A stretch of DNA of 64,000 nt from Burkholderiales bacterium 67-32 (GCA_001898625.1 MKUP01000012.1:248001-312000); one strand, 5' to 3'. Positions 10,503 to 19,510 are shown, numbered from the stretch's first letter. Notes: a model not told the origin generated them from the letters alone. Numbers and translations: made by a program.

Positions 10503-11471
10503 TCACTGCGCGACCAGCCCGGCCTTGTCGGCAACCGTGCGCAGTGTCGCGATTTCGTTCACGTTGAAGGCGCGCATCTGTTCGGGGTCGCGCTTGAGCA
10601 GTTCGGATCCGCCCTTTTCGGCGAACTCCTGGACCGGCTTGGAGTCGAGCACCTCCTTCATGGTGTCGGCCAGGCGCCGGGTGATGGCGTCGCTGACTTC
10701 CGCGCGCGCCATCAACGCCGACCAGCCATAGATGGTGTAGTCGGGATAGCCGCTTTCACGGATGGTGGGCACGTCCGGAAACTCGACGTGGCGCTTTTCC
10801 CCGGTGACCGCGAGGATGCGCAGCTTGGCGGCCTTGGCCGAGGGCGCCAGCGAGGCGACGCCGTCCATCGCCACGTCGATCTGTCCGCCGATCAGGTCGG
10901 TGTTCATCTGGCTGGTCGACTTGTACGAGATGGGCGTGAAGCGGATGCCGGCGATGCTGGAGAACCACTCGGTGGCCAGGCGGTAGCCCCAGGCGAAATT
11001 GCCGAAGTTCAATTTCTCGGGTTGTGCCTTGGCCGCGGCGACGAGGTCGGCCAGCGTCTTGTACGGCGAGTTGGCCGGCACGGCGATGCCCAGCATGCTG
11101 CGGGTGACGCCCGAGATGGGCTTGAAGTCCTTGAGCGGATCGTAGGGCAGGTCCTTGACGAGAATGGGGTTGACCGACAGGTTGGTCCAACTGCCCAGCA
11201 CCAGGGTGTAGCCGTCGGCCGGCGCGTTCTTGGCCGCCATGATGCCGATGCGGCCGTCGGCGCCGGGCATGTTGTCCACGGTCACCGCCTGGCCGAGCCG
11301 GGTGGCGAGCTGCTGCGCGACGATGCGGCCGGAGTTGTCGCTGGTGCTGCCGGGCGCGAAGGGCACGATGAGCCGGATCGGCTGGGTGGGATAGGCGGCG
11401 TCGCGCGCCTGCGCGGCCGAGGCCGAGAGGGCCAGTGCGCACAGGGCGCCGGCAAGATGCATGATCTTCAT
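10503..11471 (-). CDS. Bug family tripartite tricarboxylate transporter receptor
   Basis: A 322-residue periplasmic solute-binding protein of the Bug/TctC family. A signal peptide (MKIMHLAGALCALALSASAAQA) leads into the family hallmark YPTQPIRLIVPFAPGSTSDNSGRI. No TctA/TctB membrane genes are near. It is the third gene on the minus strand after enoyl-CoA hydratase and CoA transferase (52-base gap), so its ligand is probably the acid activated by the CoA transferase. The start is set by the signal peptide and by GGAGA upstream; the longer frame to 11543 is not supported. Confidence 0.92.
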   Translation of the reverse strand: MKIMHLAGALCALALSASAAQARDAAYPTQPIRLIVPFAPGSTSDNSGRIVAQQLATRLGQAVTVDNMPGADGRIGIMAAKNAPADGYTLVLGSWTNLSVNPILVKDLPYDPLKDFKPISGVTRSMLGIAVPANSPYKTLADLVAAAKAQPEKLNFGNFAWGYRLATEWFSSIAGIRFTPISYKSTSQMNTDLIGGQIDVAMDGVASLAPSAKAAKLRILAVTGEKRHVEFPDVPTIRESGYPDYTIYGWSALMARAEVSDAITRRLADTMKEVLDSKPVQEFAEKGGSELLKRDPEQMRAFNVNEIATLRTVADKAGLVAQ

Positions 11472-11523
11472 GGGTTGTCTCCTTGGGATATTGTCGTACT
11501 CAGGTGCGGACCACGGGGGGGTA

Positions 11524-12723
11524 TCAGGATTTCGCCCGGGCATCCTCGCGGTGCAGGAAGGCGGCGATTTGTTCGGGCGTGCGGCCCAGGCCGGCCAGGA
11601 TCTCCGCCGTGTGCTGGCCCAGCGCCGGCGGTGGCGCGTCCATGCCCGGGCCGTCGTGCTCGTAGCAGAAGCCGGCGTTCAGCACGCGCAGCGCCTGGGC
11701 GCCGGCCGGGATGGACAGCAGTAATTGCCGGTCGTCCAGGTGCGGCTGCGCCAGCGCCTCGGGCAGCTCGCGCACTTCGCCGGCCGGCACGCCGGCCGTA
11801 TTGAGCAGGGCCGCCCACTCGGCGGCGCCCCGGCCGGCCAGCGCCAGGCGGACTTCATGCTGTAAGGCCTCGCCATGGGCGACCCGCGTGCCGCGGTCCT
11901 GGAAGCGCGGATCGGCGATCAGGTCTTCGCGTCCGATCACGCGGCACAGCCGCTCGAACTGGTCCTGGCGGACCGCGCCCAGCGTCAGGTGTCCGGCGGC
12001 GGTGGGGAAGGTGTCGGCGGTGGGCGACATGCTGTAGCCTCGGTTGCCCTGCTTGGCGGGACGCTTGCCGGTCAGCAGGTGCGGGCCGGCCATCGAGATC
12101 ATCAGCACCAGCGCGGCGTCGTACATGGCCACGTCCACCTGCTGAGCCTGGCCGTCGCGGCCGCGTTGCAGCAGCGCCGAGACGATGGCGAAAGCGGCCA
12201 GCAGGCCCGAATAGGTGTCGACCGCCGGATAGCCGATGCGGATGGGCGGGGTGCCCGGTTCGCCGCTCAGGCTCATCATGCCCGAGGTGCTCTGGATGAT
12301 CTGGTCGATCGCGGGTTGGTGGCGGACCTCGCCGCGCTGGCCGTAGCCCGAGATCGAGCAGAAGACGATGCGCGGGTTGAGGGCCTTGCAGGCCTCGTAG
12401 CCCAGGCCCAGGCGGTCCATGACGCCGGGCCGGAAGTTCTCGGTCACCACGTCGGCGCCGGCGATCAGCTCGCGCGCGACCGCCACGTCGGCGTCGCGCT
12501 TGAGATCGAGCACGATGGACTTCTTGCCCGAGTTGACCGACGCGAACGACGGGCCCATGCCGTCGGCATACTGGATGCCGCCGTAGTTGCGCATGGTGTC
12601 GCCGGCGGCCGACTCGATCTTGATGACCTCGGCGCCGAGCAGGCGCAGGAAGTTGGTGGCGATGGGGCCCGACAGCACGTGCGTGAAGTCGACGACCCGG
12701 CAGCCTTGCAGGGGTTGGGGCAC
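11524..12723 (-). CDS. CaiB/BaiF (family III) CoA transferase
   Basis: A 399-residue family III acyl-CoA transferase, which moves CoA between carboxylic acids without a ping-pong thioester on glutamate. Family features are clear: LQGCRVVDFTHVLSGPIATNFLRLLGAEVIKIE at the N-terminus with an invariant-type aspartate region (NSGKKSIVLDLK), and the downstream FRPGVMDRLGLGYE and GYGQRGE. It starts with GTG behind AGGAGA. It lies 12 bases after the enoyl-CoA hydratase gene; together they look like activation plus beta-oxidation-type hydration of an organic acid. Confidence 0.92.
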   Translation of the reverse strand: MPQPLQGCRVVDFTHVLSGPIATNFLRLLGAEVIKIESAAGDTMRNYGGIQYADGMGPSFASVNSGKKSIVLDLKRDADVAVARELIAGADVVTENFRPGVMDRLGLGYEACKALNPRIVFCSISGYGQRGEVRHQPAIDQIIQSTSGMMSLSGEPGTPPIRIGYPAVDTYSGLLAAFAIVSALLQRGRDGQAQQVDVAMYDAALVLMISMAGPHLLTGKRPAKQGNRGYSMSPTADTFPTAAGHLTLGAVRQDQFERLCRVIGREDLIADPRFQDRGTRVAHGEALQHEVRLALAGRGAAEWAALLNTAGVPAGEVRELPEALAQPHLDDRQLLLSIPAGAQALRVLNAGFCYEHDGPGMDAPPPALGQHTAEILAGLGRTPEQIAAFLHREDARAKS

Positions 12724-12735
12724 GGTCGGGTTCTC

Positions 12736-13521
12736 CTACTCGGCGACGCGGGGGAACTGGCCGGTGAAGACCGGTTTGCGGCGTTCGTTGAAGGCGCGCT
12801 TGGCCTCGCGGCCGTCGGGCGTCAGGCCCAGGTAGCGCTGCATCGGCGCGCCGGCCTCCATGTGGTTGCTGAAGCCGGCCATGTCCAGCAGCAGGTTGGT
12901 CGCGCTCTTGGTATAGCGGATGGCCAGCGGCGGCAGGTCGGCCAGCGCGGCCGCCAGTTCGTCCACGGTGGCATCGAAGTCCGCCGCCGGTACGCAGCGG
13001 TTGATCAGGCCCCACTCCAGGGCCTGCGGCGCGGGCAGGCGTCCGCCCAGCAGCGACAGCTCCAGCGAGCGCGCGCGTCCGATGGTGAACAGGAAGGCGC
13101 CGCCGCTATGGTTGCCGGCCTGGATCTCGCGCATCTGGAGGAAGGCGGTGTCGACGGCGACCACCAGGTCGCAGGACGTGGCCAGGTAGACGCCGCCGCC
13201 GATGGCCGGGCCGTTCACCGCCGCGACCACGGGCTTGGCGTTGCGCTGGATGCGCTGCCGGGCGGCGACGTTCCAGCGGCCGTAGGCATCGATGGCCTGG
13301 GGATCCGCCTGGGCGGTGAAGCGCAGGTCCTGGCCGGCGCTGAAGATGTTGCCGGCGCCGGTCAGGATGGCACAGCGGCAGGCCGGGTCGGCCTCGACCT
13401 CGTCGAAGGCGGCGACCAGTTCCTGGAAGGTCTGGAGATCGTGGGCGTTCTTGGCGTCGGGGCGATCGATGACGACCCGCCAGATGGGGCCTTGTCGGTC
13501 GATCCTGATGTGCTGGGGCAT
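12736..13521 (-). CDS. enoyl-CoA hydratase/isomerase family protein
   Basis: A 261-residue crotonase-fold protein that would hydrate or isomerise an enoyl-CoA. It shows the family IDRPDAKNA start, the first oxyanion-hole segment GNIFSAGQDLRF and the second, NGPAIGGGVYLATSCDLVVA. The usual catalytic acidic residues of the hydratase type are not obvious in the second segment, so isomerase or lyase activity remains open. The ATG at 13521 has GGAGACACC in front; an upstream in-frame ATG lacks this. It is the first gene of a unit with the CoA transferase and Bug genes, behind two palindromes at 13592-13631. Confidence 0.88.
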   Translation of the reverse strand: MPQHIRIDRQGPIWRVVIDRPDAKNAHDLQTFQELVAAFDEVEADPACRCAILTGAGNIFSAGQDLRFTAQADPQAIDAYGRWNVAARQRIQRNAKPVVAAVNGPAIGGGVYLATSCDLVVAVDTAFLQMREIQAGNHSGGAFLFTIGRARSLELSLLGGRLPAPQALEWGLINRCVPAADFDATVDELAAALADLPPLAIRYTKSATNLLLDMAGFSNHMEAGAPMQRYLGLTPDGREAKRAFNERRKPVFTGQFPRVAE

Positions 13522-13591
13522 GGTGTCTCCTGTCGTGGCCGCGTGCATCGGGTGCGGCGGATTATCTCGACGGAAGACACCGGGCAGACGT

Positions 13592-13631
13592 CGCTTTCAC
13601 CAGTGTGAAAGCGTTTTCACATATGTGAAAA
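13592..13631. promoter_or_regulatory. tandem palindromic operator-like pair
   Basis: CGCTTTCAC-CAGT-GTGAAAGCG (13592-13613) is immediately followed by the perfect 18-base palindrome TTTTCACATATGTGAAAA (13614-13631). Both share the half-site TTTCAC/GTGAAA and their centres are exactly 20 bases apart, about two helical turns. They lie 71-110 bases upstream of the enoyl-CoA hydratase start, where a promoter operator is expected, and 24 bases after the end of the isocitrate dehydrogenase gene. The binding protein is unknown; the IclR regulator encoded at 9695 is a candidate. Confidence 0.65.
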
Positions 13632-13654
13632 ACAAGAGAGTGTAGCGGCGGCCT

Positions 13655-14872
13655 TCAAGCGGCAAGCTCCTGGTGCAAGGTGGCCGCGACGCGTTCGAGG
13701 AAGGGGCGCGTGTTCAGCCAGGGCTGGTCGGGGTGGACCAGGGTGGCCAGGTCCCGGGTCATGAAGCCCGCCTCCACGGTCGCGGTGCAGGATCGCTCCA
13801 GCGCGGCGGCGAAGGCGGCGAGATCGGGCGTGCCATCCAGTTCCGCGCGCTGCCGCAGCCCGCGCGCCCAGGCGAAGATCGAAGCGATGGGATTGGTCGA
13901 GGTTTCCCGTCCGGCCTGGTGCTCGCGGTAGTGGCGCGTGACCGTGCCGTGGGCGGCCTCCGCTTCGAAGGCGCGGCCGTCGGGCGTGATCAGCACCGAT
14001 GCCATCAGACCGAGGGACCCGTAGCCCTGGGCGACGGCGTCCGATTGCACGTCGCCGTCATAGTTCTTGCACGCCCAGATGTAGCCACCCCGCCAGCGGA
14101 GCGCGCTGGCCACCATGTCGTCGATCAATCGATGTTCGTAGGAGAGGCCGGCCGCGCGATAGTCCGATGCGAACTCGCGTTCGAAGATTTCCTGGAACAG
14201 CGCGGAGAAGCGTCCATCGTAGGTCTTGATGATGGTGTGCTTGGTCGACAGGTAGACGGGGTAGCGCCGCTGGAGTCCGTAGCGGAACACGGCGCGCGCG
14301 AAGCCGGCGATCGAGGCGTCGAGGTTGTGCATGGCCATGGCGATGCCCGGCCCGTCGGTGCGGCAGACCTCGCGTTCCAGCGCGGGTCCGCCGTCGTCGG
14401 GCGTGAAGCGCATGCTGAGCGTGCCGGGCCCCGGCAGTTCGAGCTGGCTGGCGCTGGAGTGATCGCCGTAGGCGTGGCGGGCGATGACGATGGGTTGGTC
14501 CCAGTGCGGCACGAGACGGGGAATGTTGGCGCAGCAGATGGGTTCGCGGAACACCGTGCCGTTCAGGATGTTGCGCAGCGTGGCGTTGGGGCTGGGCAGC
14601 ATGGCGGGCGAGCCGAATTCGCGCATGCGCGCCGCGTCGTGCGTGATCGTCGCGCACTTGACGGCCACGCCGTGGCGCAGCGTGGCGTGCGCGGCGTCCA
14701 TCGTCACCTGGTCGCGCGTCGCGTCGCGATTGCGCAGGCCCAGGTCGAAGTACTGCAGTTCGCCGTCCACGTGGGGCTGGATGAGCGTTTCCTTGATCCA
14801 GGCCCACATGACGCGGGTCATTTCATCGCCATCGATCTCGACGATGGGATGGCGAAAGGTGATCTTGCGCAT
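13655..14872 (-). CDS. NADP-dependent isocitrate dehydrogenase (homodimeric, eukaryotic-like type)
   Basis: A 405-residue isocitrate/isopropylmalate dehydrogenase-superfamily enzyme of the type II (eukaryote-like) NADP-IDH group, converting isocitrate to 2-oxoglutarate, CO2 and NADPH. It starts VEIDGDEMTRVMW; substrate-binding SPNATLRNILNGTVFREPI, the metal-binding CKNYDGDVQSDAVAQGYGSLG and the NADP-binding HGTVTRHYREHQ are intact. It is 10 bases after a class II aldolase gene, an odd partner for a housekeeping enzyme, so it may be a second copy working with the aldolase, or act on a related beta-hydroxy acid. Confidence 0.85.
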   Translation of the reverse strand: MRKITFRHPIVEIDGDEMTRVMWAWIKETLIQPHVDGELQYFDLGLRNRDATRDQVTMDAAHATLRHGVAVKCATITHDAARMREFGSPAMLPSPNATLRNILNGTVFREPICCANIPRLVPHWDQPIVIARHAYGDHSSASQLELPGPGTLSMRFTPDDGGPALEREVCRTDGPGIAMAMHNLDASIAGFARAVFRYGLQRRYPVYLSTKHTIIKTYDGRFSALFQEIFEREFASDYRAAGLSYEHRLIDDMVASALRWRGGYIWACKNYDGDVQSDAVAQGYGSLGLMASVLITPDGRAFEAEAAHGTVTRHYREHQAGRETSTNPIASIFAWARGLRQRAELDGTPDLAAFAAALERSCTATVEAGFMTRDLATLVHPDQPWLNTRPFLERVAATLHQELAA

Positions 14873-14882
14873 GGGGTCTCGC

Positions 14883-15677
14883 TCAGCGGTCGTGGCGCGG
14901 AAAGCCCCCGGGCTCGGCTTCCAGCCAGCGCAGCATCGCATGCCATTCCAGTTCGCCGTAGGGCCGGCGCGTGCCGGGCTGGTAAAGATGCGCGGAGCGC
15001 GCCAGGACTTCTTCGGAGGGAATGCGGATCTGCCCGATGCCGCCCGCCATGGCATCGACCTGGGCACGGCATGCCATCTCGAGCTGGTACATGAGATTGA
15101 ACGCCTGCGCGATCGACGGCGCGCAGACCAGCAGGCCGTGGTTGCGCAGGATCATGGCGTTGTGCGGACCGAGATCGGCGATCAGGCGAGCCTGTTCCTC
15201 CAGGTCGACGGCGGGACCCTCGAACGCGTGTTCGGCGAGGTGCCCGTGGAAGCGCGACGCGGTCTGGGTGATCGGCAGCAGGCCGCAGTCCATGGCGGAC
15301 ACCGCCATGCCCGCGCGCGTATGGGTATGGATGATGCAGTGCACGTCGGGCCGAGCCCGATGGATGCAGCCGTGGATCACGTAGCCGGACCGGTTGATGC
15401 CGTAGGCGGTGGCCGGACTGCGGTGGACGTGGCCGCCGTAGTCGATCTCCACGAGGTTGGACGCGGTGATCTCCTTGTACAGCAGCCCGTAGAGATTGAT
15501 CAGCAGGCGCTCGTGCCTGCCCGGGATCTGCGCGGTGATGTGGTTGTAGATCATGTCCGTCATGCCGTACCGGTCCATCAACCGGTAGCACGCGGCCAGG
15601 TCCGTGCGGGTGCGCCATTCGGCGGCGTCGACCGTGTCCTTGAGCGACGGGAAATCGGTGGAGTAGTCTGGGTTCAC
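14883..15677 (-). CDS. class II aldolase/adducin family protein
   Basis: A 264-residue member of the class II aldolase/adducin family; bacterial members are zinc-dependent sugar-phosphate or hydroxy-acid aldolases or decarboxylases. The histidines that hold zinc are present (CIIHTHTRAGMAV and the later ILRNHGLLV), as is an acidic NLVEIDYGG. It starts with GTG at 15677 behind GGAG; the earlier in-frame region is promoter sequence. The LysR gene at 15832 diverges from it, and isocitrate dehydrogenase follows. The substrate is not identifiable. Confidence 0.85.
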   Translation of the reverse strand: MNPDYSTDFPSLKDTVDAAEWRTRTDLAACYRLMDRYGMTDMIYNHITAQIPGRHERLLINLYGLLYKEITASNLVEIDYGGHVHRSPATAYGINRSGYVIHGCIHRARPDVHCIIHTHTRAGMAVSAMDCGLLPITQTASRFHGHLAEHAFEGPAVDLEEQARLIADLGPHNAMILRNHGLLVCAPSIAQAFNLMYQLEMACRAQVDAMAGGIGQIRIPSEEVLARSAHLYQPGTRRPYGELEWHAMLRWLEAEPGGFPRHDR

Positions 15678-15798
15678 GCAATGCTCCTGCTTCCGCCGCA
15701 CCGACGGATGATGTAGTCTGCCGCGACGCGTCCACGGCAGCCGGCCGGAGCATCTTAAGACGGCCTTCCCGCATGCCGCCATCCAAAATACTTCATCC

Positions 15799-15814
15799 AG
15801 TTTTTAGAAAAACT
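15799..15814. promoter_or_regulatory. palindrome between divergent aldolase and LysR genes
   Basis: AGTTTTT-AG-AAAAACT is a perfect 7+7 inverted repeat in the 154-base gap between the class II aldolase start (15677) and the LysR start (15832). LysR regulators normally bind in such a divergent gap, so this may be a site of the adjacent regulator. It ends 17 bases before the LysR start codon. Confidence 0.45.
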
Positions 15815-15831
15815 AATGCTGGAGCGTGGCC

Positions 15832-16746
15832 ATGAACCCTCAGCTTCCTCCCTTGAATCCGCTGCGTGTGTTCGAGAGCGCGGCGCGCCACCTGAGCTTC
15901 ACCGAGGCGGCCGCCGAGCTGCACATCACGCCGGGCGCGGTCAGCCATCAGATCAAGGCGCTGGAGACCTGGCTGGGTTTCGCCCTGTTCGACCGCAGCG
16001 AGCGGCCGCCCAGGCTGACGCGCGGCGGCGAGGTCTATGCGAAGGGGCTCAGCGTCGCGTTCGGGCAGATCGTGCGCGCCACGCAGGAGCTGGTGGCGTC
16101 GGGCTCGGCGCAGGTCTTGACGGTAAGAGGGCATACGACTTTTTTCCTGCGCTGGCTGATTCCGCTGCTGCCCGCCTTCCAGCATGCCCATCCGGCGATC
16201 AAGATCCGTCTGGCCGCCAGCGTGGACGCGGTCGATTTCCGCCGCGACACCGTGGACGTCGGCATCCTGTACGGCGATGGGCCGTGGGAGGGGCTGCGCG
16301 GAGATCTGTTGTTCAGCGACGCGCTGACGCCCGTCATGGCGCCGGAGCTGGCGGCCACCCTGCCCGCCGAAGCCGGTACCGCGGCTTTGTTGAAGCTGCC
16401 GCTGCTGCATTCGAACCGGCGGCCGCAGCACTGGCCAGACTGGATCGCCGCGGCGGGCGCGGCAAGAAAAGTCTCGGCCGGCGATGTCTACTACGAGGAC
16501 CTGAGCGTGATCTACCAATGCGCCATACAAGGGCTGGGCGTCGCGCTGGGCCAGCTTCGCTACGTGGCCAGGGATCTCGAACAAGGCATCCTGGTGGCGG
16601 CGCATCCCTTCGTGCTGCGGCGCCCGCGCGGCTATCACCTGGTCTGTCCGCAGGCTCGTGCCGACGATCCGAAGATCCGCGCGTTCCGCGAATGGCTCGT
16701 GGCCTGCGGCGCCACCCAGTCGTTAGAAAAGTTCAAGGCCGAGTGA
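15832..16746 (+). CDS. LysR family transcriptional regulator, GcvA-like
   Basis: A 304-residue LysR-type regulator. The N-terminal helix-turn-helix (NPLRVFESAARHLSFTEAAAELHITPGAVSHQIKALETWLGFALFDRS) is of the GcvA subgroup, followed by the effector domain. The ATG at 15832 stands 7 bases after GGAG; a GTG at 15826 is too near that site. Its divergence from the aldolase-IDH pair suggests it controls them; the Bug gene 96 bases downstream may be in the same unit. Confidence 0.9.
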   Translation: MNPQLPPLNPLRVFESAARHLSFTEAAAELHITPGAVSHQIKALETWLGFALFDRSERPPRLTRGGEVYAKGLSVAFGQIVRATQELVASGSAQVLTVRGHTTFFLRWLIPLLPAFQHAHPAIKIRLAASVDAVDFRRDTVDVGILYGDGPWEGLRGDLLFSDALTPVMAPELAATLPAEAGTAALLKLPLLHSNRRPQHWPDWIAAAGAARKVSAGDVYYEDLSVIYQCAIQGLGVALGQLRYVARDLEQGILVAAHPFVLRRPRGYHLVCPQARADDPKIRAFREWLVACGATQSLEKFKAE

Positions 16747-16842
16747 GAAATACTGGTTTGTGCGCGGCGGCAGGGCCCTTCTACGATCAGCGGCAATTCG
16801 ACGGTCTCCCAAGCAGGGACCGCCGGCGTCCAAGGAGACCTC

Positions 16843-17865
16843 ATGCCGCATTTCGCCAGGATCACGTCTGCTTTCCTGCCGTCCCGCCATCGGTTGCGCC
16901 AGCGTGCCTGCCGCCTGCTGGCCGCCTCGATCATGGGCTGTGCCTGTGCCGCCGCGGTCGCGGCGTCCTATCCGGACCGTCCCATACGCATGATGATCCC
17001 GTTTCCTCCGGGCGGGCCGAATGACGTGCTGGGCCGCCTGCTGGCAACCGAGGTAGGCAAGGACCTGGGCCAGCCCATCGTCATCGAGAACAAGGGCGGT
17101 GCGGGCGGGACCATAGGCGCGGACATGGTGGCCAAGGCCGCGCCGGACGGCTACACGCTATTGCTGGGCGGCACCGCGTCGCTGGGGATCGCGCCCAGCC
17201 TGTATTCCAGGCTGCCCTACGATGCGGTGGCGGATTTCGCGCCGGTCGGCATGGTCGCTACCTCGCCGTCGCTGTTGGTCGTGGGCGCGCGCCAGCCGTT
17301 CCGCAACGTCGGGGAATTGATCGCCCGGGCCAAGGCCGCGCCGGGCAAGCTCAATTTTGCTTCCGCGGGCGTGGGCACGCCGACCCATCTTGCCGCGGAG
17401 CTGTTCAAGACGATGGCGGCGGTCGACATCGTGCACGTGCCCTACAAGGGTGGGGGGCCCGCGTTGAACGACCTGCTGGCGGGACAGGTGGAGATGTATT
17501 TCTCGGGCATCGTGGCGGCGGTGCCGCTGGTGAACCAGGGATCGCTGCGGGCGCTCGCCATTACCAGCGACCAGCGCAGCGAGCTGATGCCCGATGTGCC
17601 GACGATGTCCGAAGCGGGGCTGCCCGGGTACGAGATCCAGAACTGGTTCGCGATCTTCGCCCCGGCGGGCACGCCCCAGCCCGTGGTCGATCGCCTGAAC
17701 AAGAGTCTGGCCCGGTTCCTGGCGCTGCCCGCGGTGCGGAGCAAGATGCGCGAACTGAACGTGGATCCGCGCAGCTCCACGCCGCAGGAGCTGGCCGCCT
17801 ACCAGGGCAAGGAACTGCGGAAGTGGTCGGCGCTGGTCAAGCAGGCGGGGATTACGCCCGAATAG
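16843..17865 (+). CDS. Bug family tripartite tricarboxylate transporter receptor
   Basis: A 340-residue Bug/TctC receptor. A long, arginine-containing N-region (about 25 residues) precedes the hydrophobic part of the signal peptide (LLAASIMGCACAAAVA). The mature part opens SYPDRPIRMMIPFPPGGPNDVLGR and contains the family segments VIENKGGAGGTIGADMVAKA and PDGYTLL. AAGGAG is 5 bases before the start. It follows the GcvA-like regulator on the same strand; its ligand may be the substrate of the aldolase-IDH genes. Confidence 0.92.
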   Translation: MPHFARITSAFLPSRHRLRQRACRLLAASIMGCACAAAVAASYPDRPIRMMIPFPPGGPNDVLGRLLATEVGKDLGQPIVIENKGGAGGTIGADMVAKAAPDGYTLLLGGTASLGIAPSLYSRLPYDAVADFAPVGMVATSPSLLVVGARQPFRNVGELIARAKAAPGKLNFASAGVGTPTHLAAELFKTMAAVDIVHVPYKGGGPALNDLLAGQVEMYFSGIVAAVPLVNQGSLRALAITSDQRSELMPDVPTMSEAGLPGYEIQNWFAIFAPAGTPQPVVDRLNKSLARFLALPAVRSKMRELNVDPRSSTPQELAAYQGKELRKWSALVKQAGITPE

Positions 17866-17898
17866 CGAGGCCCATGCGCCGACTGTCTCGGGGCCGGC

Positions 17899-18888
17899 CT
17901 ATTGCGGTTCGATGCCCGCTGCCTGGATCACCGGCTTCCACTTGGCCGTCTCGGCCTTGATGCGGGCGGCGAACACGTCGGGCATTTCACCCAGCGGCGT
18001 GATGCCGGCATTCTCGAGCTGCGCGCGGAAGGTCGGTTCGTTGATCATCTTGCGGCCTTCCTCGGCCAGCTTGGCGACCACGTCCGCGGGCATGCCGGCG
18101 GGACCCATCAGTCCGTTCCAGGTGTCGACCTCGTGGCCCGGATAGGTTTCCGCGATGGTGGGTACCGACGGCAGCTGCGGCAGGCGCTTGTCGCTGGAGA
18201 CCGCCAGCAGCGTGAGCTTCTCGGGCATCTTGGCGTAGGACATGACTTCCGAGACGCTGGCGCTGTACATGTCGATCTGCCCGGCCAGCACGTCGGCCAG
18301 GGCCGGCGCGCCGCCACGGTAGGGAACGGTGGTGGCCGTCACGCCGACGCGGCTCAGGAACAGCAGCGCCGACAGGTGGGTCAGCGTGCCGTTGCCGCCG
18401 TGGCCCACGTTCAGCTTGCCGGGGTTGGCCTTGGCATAGTTGACGAGGTCGGTCACGGTGCGGAAGTTGCGCTGGGGATTGACCGCCAGCACGAAGGGGT
18501 TGCCGCCCACGTTGATGATGGGGGCGAGGTCGCGGATCGGGTCGTAGCGGATCTTGTTGGTCATGGGCGCCGTGACGATCTGCGTCATGGTCGCCATGAA
18601 CAGCGTGTAGCCGTCGGGCTGGGCGCGCGCGACCTGCTCGGCGGCGATGGTGCCGGCGGCGCCGCCCTTGTTGTCCACGATGAAGGGCTTGCCGAAGACC
18701 TTGCCCATGCGCTCGGCCATCATGCGGGCCATCATGTCGGTGTTGCCGCCCGGAGCGAACGGCACCACGATGGTGACCGGCCGGCTGGGCCAGGCGTCGG
18801 CGGCCAGGGCGGCGGCGGGTCCCGCGGCGATCGAGGCCGCCGCGAGGCCCAGGGGAATGCGGCGCAGCCATTGCTGGAGGGGTTTCAT
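17899..18888 (-). CDS. Bug family tripartite tricarboxylate transporter receptor
   Basis: A 329-residue Bug/TctC receptor with a signal peptide (MKPLQQWLRRIPLGLAAASI then an Ala-rich cleavage region) and mature start WPSRPVTIVVPFAPGGNTDMMARMMAERMG. It is the third gene of a minus-strand unit FAH hydrolase - VOC protein - Bug (23-base gap to the VOC gene), so it probably delivers the aromatic or unsaturated acid those two enzymes act on. It converges with the preceding Bug gene, 33 bases apart. Confidence 0.92.
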   Translation of the reverse strand: MKPLQQWLRRIPLGLAAASIAAGPAAALAADAWPSRPVTIVVPFAPGGNTDMMARMMAERMGKVFGKPFIVDNKGGAAGTIAAEQVARAQPDGYTLFMATMTQIVTAPMTNKIRYDPIRDLAPIINVGGNPFVLAVNPQRNFRTVTDLVNYAKANPGKLNVGHGGNGTLTHLSALLFLSRVGVTATTVPYRGGAPALADVLAGQIDMYSASVSEVMSYAKMPEKLTLLAVSSDKRLPQLPSVPTIAETYPGHEVDTWNGLMGPAGMPADVVAKLAEEGRKMINEPTFRAQLENAGITPLGEMPDVFAARIKAETAKWKPVIQAAGIEPQ

Positions 18889-18911
18889 GGTGTTGTCTCC
18901 TTCATCGGTTG

Positions 18912-19496
18912 TCATTGTTTTTTTCCAGCGTCCTTCTTGCCGTCCTTGGCGGCCAGCACCGCGGCGGGCGGCTGGACGACGAAGTGGGCGAGGCGGTGCC
19001 GGTCGAACGATTCCAGGTTGCGTTCCCAGGTTTGCGGCTGGTGGTCGGCGTCGACCGGGATCTGGTCCATGTCGGTGTAGATCTCGACGTTGTTGCCGTC
19101 CGGGTCTTTGAACACCAGGAACCAGTTCGCGCCGGGGCCGTGCTGGCCGATGCCGCGTTCGATGGTCACGCCCAGACGGCGGGCCACGTCCACGGCACGG
19201 CGCATTTCCTCGACCGATTCCACGTAGTACGAAAAGTGCTCGAGGCCGGGCCGCGTATAGCGCGGCAGCTCGTCGCGGTCGGGAGAGTCGTCGGGGATGC
19301 GCGACAGGGCCAGATCGTGATGGTCTTCGCCCGCTCGCAGGAAGACCATCTGGTCGCCGATGCGGTCGGACACGCGCAGGCCCATGACCTCGGTATAGAA
19401 ACGCGTGGAGGCTTCCAGGTCGCGCACCATCAGGACCAGATGGCCGAGCTTGCGCGTACGGATGGGAGCGACCGGTTGCTGGTCGGTGGATGTCAC
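18912..19496 (-). CDS. VOC family protein, extradiol-dioxygenase-like
   Basis: A 194-residue single vicinal-oxygen-chelate protein with the features of ring-cleavage dioxygenase or glyoxalase domains: a first metal histidine in KLGHLVLMVRDLEASTRFYTEVMGLRV, a histidine in LEHFSYYVES and the terminal acidic ligand in DPDGNNVEIYTDMDQI. It starts with GTG at 19496 behind AAGGAGG; the frame is open far upstream through the FAH gene but that part is not real. It lies 14 bases after the FAH-like gene, a combination usual in meta-cleavage pathways. Confidence 0.85.
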   Translation of the reverse strand: MTSTDQQPVAPIRTRKLGHLVLMVRDLEASTRFYTEVMGLRVSDRIGDQMVFLRAGEDHHDLALSRIPDDSPDRDELPRYTRPGLEHFSYYVESVEEMRRAVDVARRLGVTIERGIGQHGPGANWFLVFKDPDGNNVEIYTDMDQIPVDADHQPQTWERNLESFDRHRLAHFVVQPPAAVLAAKDGKKDAGKKQ

Positions 19497-19510
19497 GTTT
19501 GCCTCCTTGC

